A DNA stretch of 11,481 nucleotides from NCBI GenBank assembly GCA_964470785.1, contig CAYYED010000046.1:1-11481 (forward strand). Reading direction: 5' to 3'. The notes under the pieces were generated by a model. The model was not told the origin of the DNA, did not search any database, and was given only the letters and a program-made list of their open reading frames with translations. This document shows positions 1 to 6,156 of this stretch, one piece after another (position 1 is the stretch's first letter; each line of letters opens with the position of its first letter). The DNA is from CAYYED01 sp964470785. GTDB lineage: Bacteria > Patescibacteriota > Minisyncoccia > Minisyncoccales > PEYH01. Both the position numbers and the translations under genes were made by a program.

Positions 1-246
1 CCCGACATCCGTCGGGATAATTATCGCTTTGCAACTCGCCCGAAGGGGCGAGAAAAAAAGATTGGCTATTCCGCCGTTGGCGGAATTCTGTTGCTTCGCA
101 ACAGCGAACCGAATTTTGCGGGAACGGGAATTGGTTTTTGAACCCCGCGGAGCGTGGCAAATCCTTTTAAAATCAGCTCTTAGCGCCCGCAGGGCGCGTG
201 CCGAGGCGCTTTGCGCCGAGGCAACAAACGCCGAACATACAATTTG
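1..246. repeat. GC-rich spacer packed with short hairpins
   Basis: No convincing gene is present. Six short perfect inverted repeats with 3-4 nt loops occur within about 217 bases: 1-16 (CCCGAC/GTCGGG), 35-52 (CTCGCCC/GGGCGAG), 69-85 (TTCCGCC/GGCGGAA), 88-104 (CTGTTGC/GCAACAG), 183-197 (GCGCCC/GGGCGC) and 205-217 (GGCGC/GCGCC). A 91-codon open frame crosses the stretch, but its composition follows the hairpins, so I do not call it a gene. The stretch resembles decaying interspersed palindromic elements. The first base of the window may cut into a longer element. Confidence 0.6.
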
Positions 247-439
247 GCTCCGTATTCTGAACGAAATCCGAACTTTTTTCAAAGAAAATCCTAAACAAGA
301 ATGAGGTGCGTTTCCGCTTGCCTTTGCCACTAGCTTGCGGAAACGCTCTATTTTAATTCGCAAAAGGGCAAAAATTCCTTCCCCCAGACCCCCTTCCTTT
401 TTGCCCTTTTGCTTTTCGGGCTTCGTCCGATTTTTTTGC
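247..439 (+). repeat. Left arm of composite inverted repeat flanking R-M module 1
   Basis: Two blocks recur in inverted orientation on the far side of module 1. Block A (247-291) matches the reverse complement of 4864-4908; its 36-nt core (256-291) differs at one base. Block B (366-439) matches the reverse complement of 4573-4645 with one single-base indel in a T run. Between A and B, both arms carry GCGTTTCCGC/GCGGAAACGC inverted pairs (here 308-317 and 337-346, loop 19 nt). The arms thus share the order A, hairpin, B and frame a unit of about 4.6 kb. They could be ends of a mobile cassette or two copies of a dispersed intergenic element; no transposase is visible. Confidence 0.8.
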
Positions 440-568
440 GGGGCTTTTATTTTAATAGTTGCCCTTGCCCCACCACTCCCGTGCGCGGGCAACAGAAAGA
501 AGCTCCCTAATATTATTATATTACAATTTGGAATATAACACAATGGAATATACAATACAAGTAAAGAT
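440..568 (+). promoter_or_regulatory. Conserved control region upstream of Xre-REase operon 1
   Basis: This region is closely matched by 6924-7062, the region upstream of the second Xre gene. The 49 bases before the start codon differ at only two positions, more conserved than the coding sequence that follows. Within it, TGGAATATA occurs twice in direct orientation (529-537 and 544-552), start-to-start spacing 15 bp, a plausible operator for the Xre protein. Further upstream, GTTGCCC (458-464) pairs with GGGCAAC (487-493). A -10-like AT-rich stretch lies at about 510-522 but no clean -35/-10 pair can be fixed. No Shine-Dalgarno sequence precedes the ATG at 569. Confidence 0.65.
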
Positions 569-790
569 ATGTCTAAAGCAATTTATTCAAAAGATCATAA
601 ATATATTGTTGAACAATTAAAAAAGGCTCGCAAAGAGGCTGGCTTTGAGCAATCTGAAGTTGCCAAGACTCTCGGGCGAACACAATCTTATGTTTCAAAA
701 GTTGAGTCCGGACAAAGGCGGATTGATGTTGTTGTTTTGAAAGAATTTTCCAAAATTTATAAGAAACCTTTAGATTTTTTTATCAAATAA
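569..790 (+). CDS. Xre-family HTH regulator of R-M module 1
   Basis: This 73-residue protein is almost entirely one Xre/Cro-type DNA-binding domain: helix 2 at about 27-36, turn, and recognition helix at about 39-48 (QSYVSKVESG), the classic Xre signature. It has no other domain, so it should be a soluble dimeric transcription factor. Size and position directly upstream of an endonuclease gene (9-base gap, same strand) match the place of controller (C) proteins in type II R-M systems, which time endonuclease expression. It differs from the protein at 7063-7284 at only 10 of 73 positions. The ATG at 569 is chosen because the paralogue starts identically. Its likely target is the TGGAATATA direct repeat just upstream. 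Domain identity is secure; the control role is inferred from context. Confidence 0.9.
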   Translation: MSKAIYSKDHKYIVEQLKKARKEAGFEQSEVAKTLGRTQSYVSKVESGQRRIDVVVLKEFSKIYKKPLDFFIK

Positions 791-799
791 TATCTATAA

Positions 800-1882
800 A
801 TGTCAGAAGTTAAAAAAATTACAATCAATAAACAAGATGTTATCCCTTATATCTACTTCGTATGCTCAATGGCTCAGAGGGGCAGAATGTACGGGGGTCT
901 TAGCGGAAAAAGTGACTATATCGGGGGCGTATTTGATCGTTGGATTAATATCATTCCTGAAAGCGTAATTTTTAATAAGTATTTTCTACCAAAAATATCT
1001 GATAATCTTGAGGTTATTTCTGATTATTATGAATATGATCCTAAAAAATCCGGGATCGCTCCAGATGTTTTAGGCATAAAGATTGGAACAAAGGCAATAC
1101 CCTTTGTTGAGTATCAAAACAAGTGGCGCCCTTTAAATAACGCACCACAAATTGAGGTTAAATCATTCAAAAAAGGACAGTATATGGTTAACTTGAGGAA
1201 CCAAGGTTATGATAAAAAGTACCTTGTGATGGTAGAAACGAATCTTGATAGTGACTACTTGTTACCATTTTTTCAACAAGAAGTTATTGACGACAATGTC
1301 TATAATAAATTAAAAATGGACGATAGTGTTTTTATAAAGGAAAACCTAAACAAAGACTTATCATCGATCACAAAGATTAAAAGGGACAATACAGACTTAG
1401 GTTCTCTGAAGCTTATTATTGTGTGTTTAGCTAATGATTTTATGAAGTATTCAAACTTATGCAATGATGGAGAAAGCCCATTTTACATAAAATCAATAAA
1501 TGAAACCTTAACACCAAAAACATTCCCTCAAACAACACCTTTTTCAAATTGGATAAATAAAAAAATAGATAGCTTGTACGGTTGGAAAGAAAATAGGCTA
1601 ACAAATAACAAAAAACATAAACTACTTGATATATATGTTGAAAATAAAAATAAAATTCAAGTACTAAAAAATAGCAAAAGCTCCATCACCATTTACACAA
1701 CAGACAAAGCAAAAATAAATGATATGGAATTAGAGAAAAACAAAACTTATATTATAAAATTCCAATTATTGGATAGATCTAGTGCAAAGAGTGCTGAATA
1801 TTTTATGCATAAGTCTATTATTGATAAAATTCCAAATAAGGAAGATGTTATGATTGACAATATAAAGAGGTATATAAAATAA
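800..1882 (+). CDS. Type II restriction endonuclease candidate, PD-(D/E)XK fold
   Basis: This 360-residue protein carries a PD-(D/E)XK nuclease signature: the motif IAPD with D89, then Q-I-E-V-K with E119 and K121, followed by a strand-rich segment (about 127-148). In this fold these acidic residues and the lysine bind Mg2+ and cut DNA. There is no helicase, ATPase or methyltransferase motif, so it fits a stand-alone type II enzyme acting with the cytosine methyltransferase encoded convergently 13 bases downstream. I do not recognise its REBASE family and cannot name its target; that should equal the site of the C5 methyltransferase. It is probably co-transcribed with the Xre gene 9 bases upstream. 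No clear ribosome binding site precedes the ATG at 800. The C-terminal half (about 210-360) is Lys/Asn-rich and may hold specificity elements. Confidence 0.75.
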   Translation: MSEVKKITINKQDVIPYIYFVCSMAQRGRMYGGLSGKSDYIGGVFDRWINIIPESVIFNKYFLPKISDNLEVISDYYEYDPKKSGIAPDVLGIKIGTKAIPFVEYQNKWRPLNNAPQIEVKSFKKGQYMVNLRNQGYDKKYLVMVETNLDSDYLLPFFQQEVIDDNVYNKLKMDDSVFIKENLNKDLSSITKIKRDNTDLGSLKLIIVCLANDFMKYSNLCNDGESPFYIKSINETLTPKTFPQTTPFSNWINKKIDSLYGWKENRLTNNKKHKLLDIYVENKNKIQVLKNSKSSITIYTTDKAKINDMELEKNKTYIIKFQLLDRSSAKSAEYFMHKSIIDKIPNKEDVMIDNIKRYIK

Positions 1883-1895
1883 TTTCTTCTAAGGA

Positions 1896-3458
1896 TTATT
1901 CCATTGCTTTCATTATTTGTTTTGCTACAGCTTCAACAACTGTTACTGTTACTGAGTTCCCAATTTGCTTGTATAAAGCGGAGTCGGGGAGTTTTTTTGG
2001 CAGTTTATAGTCTTCTGAAAATCCTTGTAGTCTAGCACACTCAAGTGGGGTGAGTTTTCTAATCCCATTTTTATCTTTTATTATGGGAACATTGTGTCCT
2101 CCGGTTCCCATATTTGCTGTAAGAGTCGGGCATACGCCTTTTTTGTTTTCTCTTATATATTGCCTGCGCCATTGGTACACTGTATTGCTTGAGAAGGGGT
2201 ATTCTTTCAACCTTTTGAAAAGCGGTTTTCCGTTGTAGTAGTATTTTTTATCAACTTTTTCCTCGAGAAGATCAGTTACTTTTACTATCAACGGAACAGG
2301 GTCTGGAAAACTGAATTTTTCGTAATGTTTTTTATTTTTAAATCCGACAATATAGATTCTTTCTCTATTTTGTGGGACATTTCCATACTCCATACTGTTC
2401 AATATTCTTGATTTTACGTGGTATCCTAAGTCTTCTAATGTTTTCATTATAATTTTGAAAGTTTTTCCGTTGTCGTGGCCCCTTAAATTTTTAACATTTT
2501 CAAGCATAAACCCTTCAGGTTTTCTTTTTTTGAGAATTTTTGCTATGTCAAAAAATAAATTACCTCTGTCCTTTTTATCATTAAAACCTTCTCTATATCC
2601 AGCTATTGAAAAAGCCTGACAAGGAAATCCGGCTAGTAAAAAATTAAAATCAGGCAGATCGTCAATGCCAATTTTTTTAATATCTTCTACTACTAGTTTT
2701 GTGTTTTTGAAATTTAAGTCATAAGTTGCTTTGCATTGGGCGTCAAAATCATTTGCAAAAACGGTTTCAAATCCAGCTCTCTCGAAGCCAAGCCTGATTC
2801 CTCCTATTCCTGCAAACAAATCCAGGGTTTTCCATTCCTGGGTATTTGCTACAGAAGAATCCATGTTTCTTATAATTTTTATTACAACTCCTCTTATTTC
2901 TACTTCTTTTCTATAAAGAGGCAAAAGTGCTTGATTTGCTGGTTGCAATCTAAAGTAGTCTTTTTCCTGGTAGATTTTTTTAAGAGTAGCTTCGTTGTCA
3001 TCTATTACAGCCACTACTGTTTGGCCATTTTCGGCAACAGACTGTTTTTTTATAACAACGATGTCCCCGTCAAAAATTCCCTCATCTATCATACTATCTC
3101 CCTCTACTCGTAATGCGTAATAATCACCGGTTTTGCCCAGATCATTAATTGGAACAGAGATGGTTTCTCCGGAGACTTCTATTGCTTCAAGAGGCTTTCC
3201 GGCTGTTATTATGCCGAGTAATGGAATTTCTATTAAACTTTCAGAATGTTTTCTTAATGCAATACCTCGGGCAGAATTACTGAATTTATTTATAAAACCT
3301 TTTTTGATAAGAGTTTGTATGTGTTGGTGCACAGTGGAAAAAGATGAGAGTTTGAAATTTTCCTTTATTTCTTCAAGGGTAGGGGAAAAGCCATTGTTTT
3401 CTATATAGGTCTCTATATAGTCGTAAATCTGTTTTTGGCGCTTTGTTAGAGTGTACAT
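1896..3458 (-). CDS. LexA repressor fused to cytosine-C5 DNA methyltransferase
   Basis: One uninterrupted 520-residue frame encodes two whole proteins. Residues 1-199 are a complete LexA: winged HTH (about 1-70), cleavage site A86-G87 in a TAGKP context, catalytic S122 (GDSMID) and K160 (ATLKK), aligning with E. coli A84-G85, S119 and K156, and ending in the family's final IRN. Residues 208-520 are a complete Dcm-type methyltransferase: motif I DLFAGIGG (213-220), catalytic PC at 279-280 (C280), ENV 320-322, QNRER 363-367, a target-recognition region about 385-460, and closing motif GNSVTVTVVEA (500-510). It would transfer methyl from S-adenosylmethionine to C5 of cytosine. The linker is under 10 residues. 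Known C5 enzymes with HTH extensions (M.SsoII, M.EcoRII) repress their own genes; here the extension is a self-cleaving LexA. Target site unknown. Confidence 0.95.
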   Translation of the reverse strand: MYTLTKRQKQIYDYIETYIENNGFSPTLEEIKENFKLSSFSTVHQHIQTLIKKGFINKFSNSARGIALRKHSESLIEIPLLGIITAGKPLEAIEVSGETISVPINDLGKTGDYYALRVEGDSMIDEGIFDGDIVVIKKQSVAENGQTVVAVIDDNEATLKKIYQEKDYFRLQPANQALLPLYRKEVEIRGVVIKIIRNMDSSVANTQEWKTLDLFAGIGGIRLGFERAGFETVFANDFDAQCKATYDLNFKNTKLVVEDIKKIGIDDLPDFNFLLAGFPCQAFSIAGYREGFNDKKDRGNLFFDIAKILKKRKPEGFMLENVKNLRGHDNGKTFKIIMKTLEDLGYHVKSRILNSMEYGNVPQNRERIYIVGFKNKKHYEKFSFPDPVPLIVKVTDLLEEKVDKKYYYNGKPLFKRLKEYPFSSNTVYQWRRQYIRENKKGVCPTLTANMGTGGHNVPIIKDKNGIRKLTPLECARLQGFSEDYKLPKKLPDSALYKQIGNSVTVTVVEAVAKQIMKAME

Positions 3459-3474
3459 AATTTTGACTTAATAT

Positions 3475-3500
3475 ATTATTATTATTATTATTAATAATAA
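3475..3500. repeat. ATT trinucleotide repeat and palindrome in the LexA-MTase leader
   Basis: About six ATT units run across 3475-3493, ending in a perfect 16-bp palindrome (3485-3500) made of TTATTATT and its complement. The tract lies between the proposed -10 box and the start codon of the minus-strand LexA-MTase, overlapping the -10. Confidence 0.75.
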
Positions 3501-3523
3501 CCGAAAATTTGCCGAAATGCAAA
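3494..3523 (-). promoter_or_regulatory. Proposed promoter of LexA-C5 MTase with overlapping inverted repeat
   Basis: Reading the minus strand, TTGCAT (3522-3517) is followed after 17 bases by TATTAT (3499-3494), a reasonable sigma70-type pair about 36 bases from the start codon. The inverted repeat TTTGC-N6-GCAAA (3508-3523) covers the -35 and is a candidate operator for autorepression by the LexA domain. No E. coli-type (CTGT-N8-ACAG) or Gram-positive-type LexA box is visible, as expected if this branch uses its own site. Confidence 0.4.
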
Positions 3524-3550
3524 CCTAATTTTCCACAATCTATTAGAATA

Positions 3551-3565
3551 TTTTCCCAAGGAAAA
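3551..3565. promoter_or_regulatory. Inverted repeat TTTTCC-CAA-GGAAAA in the divergent spacer
   Basis: A perfect 6-bp inverted repeat with a 3-base centre lies between the divergent LexA-MTase and nuclease genes. Related half-sites TTTTCC/GGAAAA recur nearby (about 3529-3535, 3608-3613 and 3617-3624), so the spacer may hold several protein-binding sites. Binding by either regulator is untested. Confidence 0.3.
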
Positions 3566-3646
3566 ACAGTAGAAAAATAATACTTAACACTCTCTTAAAA
3601 TATCTATGGAAAATTGGGAAAATTAATAAAGAAATTTATAAATTTT

Positions 3647-4741
3647 ATGGATCCACAAAAAAGAATATCAAAACAATCGAACAATAAGGTGGAAGACGAA
3701 TTAAGAATTATTTTTATAAAAAATGCTCCCGAAAAATATAACCGAGAAGCACTTGAATCTCTTTTTTATCACACAAAAGAAGGTCACAAAAATGAAGAAT
3801 ATAGTTTTTTCTTTTCGAGATTAAATGATTTTAAGAAAAAAATAAACAAAGGAAATAATACTTGGTCTTCTTTGTTTTCTGAAATTCATGCTCGATATAT
3901 GATTGCAGAAATTTTAAAGCCATTAGGTTGCAATGTTGTTTTTTCAAAAAAAGATGAAAATGATCTCTGGATATTAAAAAATGACCAAAAAAATTTTGTT
4001 GAAGTAAAAGCAATAATGCCGTCCGATTTTCAATCTGACTACGATAGTTTTTTAAAAGATATAAGAAAAATTCCCACTGGGAAAGCAGTTTCTATTAAAA
4101 TAAAAAATAATAAAATTGATAGAAAAGAAATTTTTTTGAAGATCAAAAACAAATTAAGGACTTTAAAAAATAATTATTCCAATAATGAATTTGAAATAAA
4201 AATTGTTAAAAACATATCAGACAAAAATAAAACCGCCTTTATCTCTCCCGCGGTTACATTTTGGGTGAACCAAGAAGGTCTCGCAAAAGTTATAGATAAA
4301 AAATTGAAAAACAAACCCAAACAAATCAAAAAAGCAAACATTGTTTGTTTCTATTCTTTTCATAATATGTTTGATTCTGAAGATTTTGTTGAGGCGATAA
4401 AAATGGTCGCAGATAAAAATAGTAGTTTTAATAGTAAAATATTCGCATGTTTTACCCCTTGGAATAATGGACAATTGCTTGCTATTATAAATGAAAATAA
4501 TATTTGGAGTGTAAAAAATTTTAAAGATTGTATAATCCCACAAGGCGACACGCCAATAAATATAAAAGTCGTGCAAAAAATCGGACGAAGCCCGAAAAGC
4601 AAAAGGGCAAAAAGGAAGGGGGTCTGGGGGAAGGAATTTTTGCCCGCCTGCTCACCGCGCCGAAGGCGCGGCTGGGGTGGGAGCGTTTCCGCCTCTCCGC
4701 TTTGGCGGAAGGCCAAAACAGAAACATTTTCTTTTCCTTAG
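3647..4741 (+). CDS. PD-(D/E)XK-like nuclease candidate with repeat-derived C-terminus
   Basis: From the ATG at 3647 this is 364 residues; a TTG at 3614 would add 11. A PD-(D/E)XK-type core is visible: E79 in SEIHARYMIAEIL, D106 in ENDLWIL, and E119 with K121 in FVEVKA. Such proteins usually cut DNA, so this could be a second effector or accessory nuclease of module 1. I do not recognise the family. It is transcribed away from the LexA-MTase across a 188-bp spacer. The last roughly 55 residues (from about residue 309, base 4573) are encoded by block B of the flanking repeat and are Arg/Lys/Gly-rich, unlike the AT-rich body, so the native end was probably lost when the repeat arrived or the cassette inserted. 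No clear ribosome binding site helps choose the start. Confidence 0.65.
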   Translation: MDPQKRISKQSNNKVEDELRIIFIKNAPEKYNREALESLFYHTKEGHKNEEYSFFFSRLNDFKKKINKGNNTWSSLFSEIHARYMIAEILKPLGCNVVFSKKDENDLWILKNDQKNFVEVKAIMPSDFQSDYDSFLKDIRKIPTGKAVSIKIKNNKIDRKEIFLKIKNKLRTLKNNYSNNEFEIKIVKNISDKNKTAFISPAVTFWVNQEGLAKVIDKKLKNKPKQIKKANIVCFYSFHNMFDSEDFVEAIKMVADKNSSFNSKIFACFTPWNNGQLLAIINENNIWSVKNFKDCIIPQGDTPINIKVVQKIGRSPKSKRAKRKGVWGKEFLPACSPRRRRGWGGSVSASPLWRKAKTETFSFP

Positions 4742-4908
4742 TTGAAAAAAATTTTGGGGGCGCGCGAATAAAAAAATGTAGAGAAAATGTTTCTGTTTTG
4801 CTCGCCGTAGCGAAGCGGAGGCGTGCGGAAACGCTGAGCGGGATTCAGTCCAAATCCGCTTGCGGATTTTCCTTGAAAAAAGTTCGGATTTCGTTCAGAG
4901 TTCGGAGC
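4573..4908 (-). repeat. Right arm of composite inverted repeat flanking R-M module 1
   Basis: Read on the minus strand, this arm has block A (4908-4864), hairpin elements, then block B (4645-4573), the same order as 247-439. It is longer than the left arm because its middle carries an expanded hairpin (4681-4836). It overlaps the 3' end of the nuclease candidate at 3647-4741. A small hairpin CCGCGCC/GGCGCGG lies at about 4657-4673. Confidence 0.8.
4681..4836. repeat. Long imperfect hairpin inside the right arm
   Basis: The two arms of about 50 bases (4681-4731 and 4781-4836) are imperfect inverted copies separated by about 50 bases. The inner 19 bases (CAAAACAGAAACATTTTCT and its complement) and the outer GCGTTTCCGC/GCGGAAACGC are exact. 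The size and structure resemble a MITE-like element, but I see no target-site duplication or coding capacity. Confidence 0.6.
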
Positions 4909-4920
4909 AGGATAGGACAA

Positions 4921-4953
4921 CAAAGCCCCGAATGTTTTTCGGGGTTTTGTTTT
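4921..4953 (+). terminator. Intrinsic terminator
   Basis: CCCCG (4926-4930) pairs with CGGGG (4940-4944), extended by A/T pairs and followed by TTTTGTTTTG. It would stop transcription entering from module 1 before the NYN gene. Confidence 0.7.
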
Positions 4954-4967
4954 GTGATATTATAAAG

Positions 4968-4994
4968 AAAGGAAATTATTTAATGAAGCTATGA
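4968..4994 (+). promoter_or_regulatory. Ribosome binding site with a 3-codon leader overlapping the NYN start
   Basis: AAAGGAAA (4968-4975) is ideally spaced for an ATG at 4983, not for the NYN start at 4991. The ATG at 4983 opens a 3-codon frame (M-K-L) whose TGA stop (4992-4994) overlaps the NYN ATG in an ATGA arrangement, the classic layout for coupled re-initiation. Confidence 0.45.
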
Positions 4995-5485
4995 AAAACC
5001 AAGAGGAAAAAGTTTATGCCTTTATAGATAGCAACAACCTTAATTTAGGGGTTAAAAGCATGGGCTGGAATTTAGATTTTAGGAGATTCAGAGTTTATTT
5101 GGAAGAGAAATATAATGTATCTGTCGCTTATTTGTTTCTTGGCTATATGCCGGGAAACCAGGACTTATATTCTTTTCTACAAAAAGCCGGATATGTTTTA
5201 ATTTTTAAACCTACCTTGCCCGATAAAGACGGCAACATTAAGGGCAATATAGATGCTGATTTGGTTTTACAGGCAATGATTGATTATAGCAATTACGATA
5301 AGGCAATAATTGTTACTAGCGACGGTGATTTTTATTCTTTAGTTAAATACTTATACGAAAACCAAAAACTTAAACTTGTGATTAGCCCCTATAAACAAAC
5401 CTGTTCCGCCTTGTTAAAGAAATCAGCCAAAGAAAAGATTATTTTTATGGATAACTTAAGAAAAAAACTCGAGTATAGAAAATGA
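4991..5485 (+). CDS. NYN-domain (LabA/DUF88-type) protein, putative RNase
   Basis: This 164-residue protein matches the NYN fold, a PIN-like nuclease domain common in CPR genomes. The acidic residues expected to bind metal are visible: D13 in FIDSNN (11-16), D88 and D90 in NIDAD, and D111/D113 in VTSDGDF. N15/N16 and the surrounding strand-loop pattern also fit. Family members are thought to act on RNA in the cytoplasm; a specific substrate cannot be read here. The Lys-rich C-terminus (about 141-164) may bind nucleic acid. It stands alone between a terminator at 4921-4953 and a hairpin at 5487-5525, so it is probably monocistronic. The start at 4991 is preferred because the family motif begins at once; see the overlapping leader frame at 4983. 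Confidence 0.85.
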   Translation: MKNQEEKVYAFIDSNNLNLGVKSMGWNLDFRRFRVYLEEKYNVSVAYLFLGYMPGNQDLYSFLQKAGYVLIFKPTLPDKDGNIKGNIDADLVLQAMIDYSNYDKAIIVTSDGDFYSLVKYLYENQKLKLVISPYKQTCSALLKKSAKEKIIFMDNLRKKLEYRK

Positions 5486-5486
5486 A

Positions 5487-5526
5487 AAAGCACCACCAAA
5501 GGACGAAACCTTAAGGGGTGCTCTTT
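5487..5526 (+). terminator. Probable terminator after the NYN gene
   Basis: AAAGCACC (5487-5494) pairs with GGTGCTCTTT (5517-5525, allowing a mismatch) around a 22-base loop that begins two bases after the stop codon. The T tract is short, so termination strength is uncertain. Confidence 0.5.
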
Positions 5527-5673
5527 CCTGTGTATTCTGATTATATGTTATCAAATTTAAGCAGGATGTCAAGTGTTTAATGCCAGGCACAATGAGTAGC
5601 AGGGCGGGGCAGCTAGATAGAGACCCGACCTCTATCAATTTTAATAATCACCTTCATAGGGGCAGGGAGCTAG

Positions 5674-5717
5674 CGGGGAGTCTAACTTCCCGTCACTTCC
5701 CGTCAATACTTCCCGTC
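5674..5717. repeat. CGGGGAGTCTAACTTCCCG palindrome with tandem tail
   Basis: The stem CGGGGAGT/ACTTCCCG (one G-T wobble) with loop CTA is followed by two extra ACTTCCCGTC units (5695-5704 and 5708-5717). The same palindrome recurs at 11014-11036 with longer arms. The form resembles REP sequences mobilised by Y1 (RAYT) transposases. Confidence 0.6.
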
Positions 5718-5878
5718 AATACAAACGGTGGTTTTAGTGTAAATTCAAGCTTTCTACCTTTTAATTGAAGGTTCTGAAGTAGAAAATTGAGAAGTTGCCT
5801 TTTTCACTAACTTCAGAACTTTTAAAGATTTTACAAGCTTTTTGAGCAAGGTTTAAGAACGTATTTGCCGGAATAAAA

Positions 5879-6042
5879 GGGGTCAGGTACCTTTTTGTAT
5901 CTAAGAGGATTGGGAAGACATAGAAAGTGCTCCTGACTCCATTTTTCCGATAAATAGATTTAATCTGGGCTCTACATTAAGAGGAGCGGGGAGGCCAATT
6001 AATCGCTCCTGACTCCATTTTCTCTATCCCTGACCCCATTTT
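5879..6042. repeat. Interspersed GGGGTCAGG / CCTGACYCCATTTT words
   Basis: GGGGTCAGG occurs at 5879-5887, GCTCCTGACTCCATTTT at 5929-5945 and 6005-6021, and CCTGACCCCATTTT at 6029-6042. The reverse form, AAATGGGGTCAGGAGC, occurs at 10176-10191. These look like ends of a dispersed non-autonomous repeat. Confidence 0.6.
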
Positions 6043-6091
6043 CTACCATTTTCTATCTATAAAAACAAAAATGGTCAGCCGTTTAAAACAG

Positions 6092-6119
6092 TTGACTTTT
6101 TCATAATATAATGTATAAT
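6092..6119 (+). promoter_or_regulatory. Near-consensus sigma70 promoter
   Basis: TTGACT (6092-6097), a 16-base spacer and TATAAT (6114-6119) precede the gene at 6157. The transcript should start near 6126, giving a leader of about 30 bases that contains a strong ribosome binding site. Confidence 0.8.
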
Positions 6120-6156
6120 AGTGTATAACCCAAATTGGAAAAAGAAAGGAGGGATA

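Larger units (their letters stand above)
5486..6091. other. Gene-free spacer with hairpins and REP-like fragments
   Basis: No supported gene. Visible structures are a hairpin GATAGAG/CTCTATC (5616-5636), the CGGGGAGT/ACTTCCCG stem (5674-5692), three ACTTCCCGTC tandem units (5685-5717), an inverted repeat GTTCTGAAGT/ACTTCAGAAC (5771-5780 and 5810-5819, loop 29 nt) and several GGGGTCAGG-type words between 5879 and 6042. The text at 5569-5590 (TCAAGTGTTTAATGCCAGGC) is a kind of word often seen beside IS200/RAYT-related repeats, but no transposase is present. Confidence 0.6.

Noticed and set aside
29..304. 91-codon open frame at the left edge
   Set aside because: It runs through a chain of hairpins and part of repeat block A, and no ribosome site or family pattern supports it.
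335..538. 67-codon open frame upstream of the first Xre gene
   Set aside because: It lies on repeat block B and the conserved control region; the same peptide appears in inverted copy at the right flank because the DNA is repeated.
4528..4965. 145-codon open frame over the right flank
   Set aside because: It consists mostly of repeat sequence, overlaps a terminator and is out of frame with the nuclease candidate.
5674..5717. Tandem ACTTCCCGTC units as a CRISPR-like array
   Set aside because: There are only three 10-base units with 0-3 base gaps, far too short for repeats and spacers.
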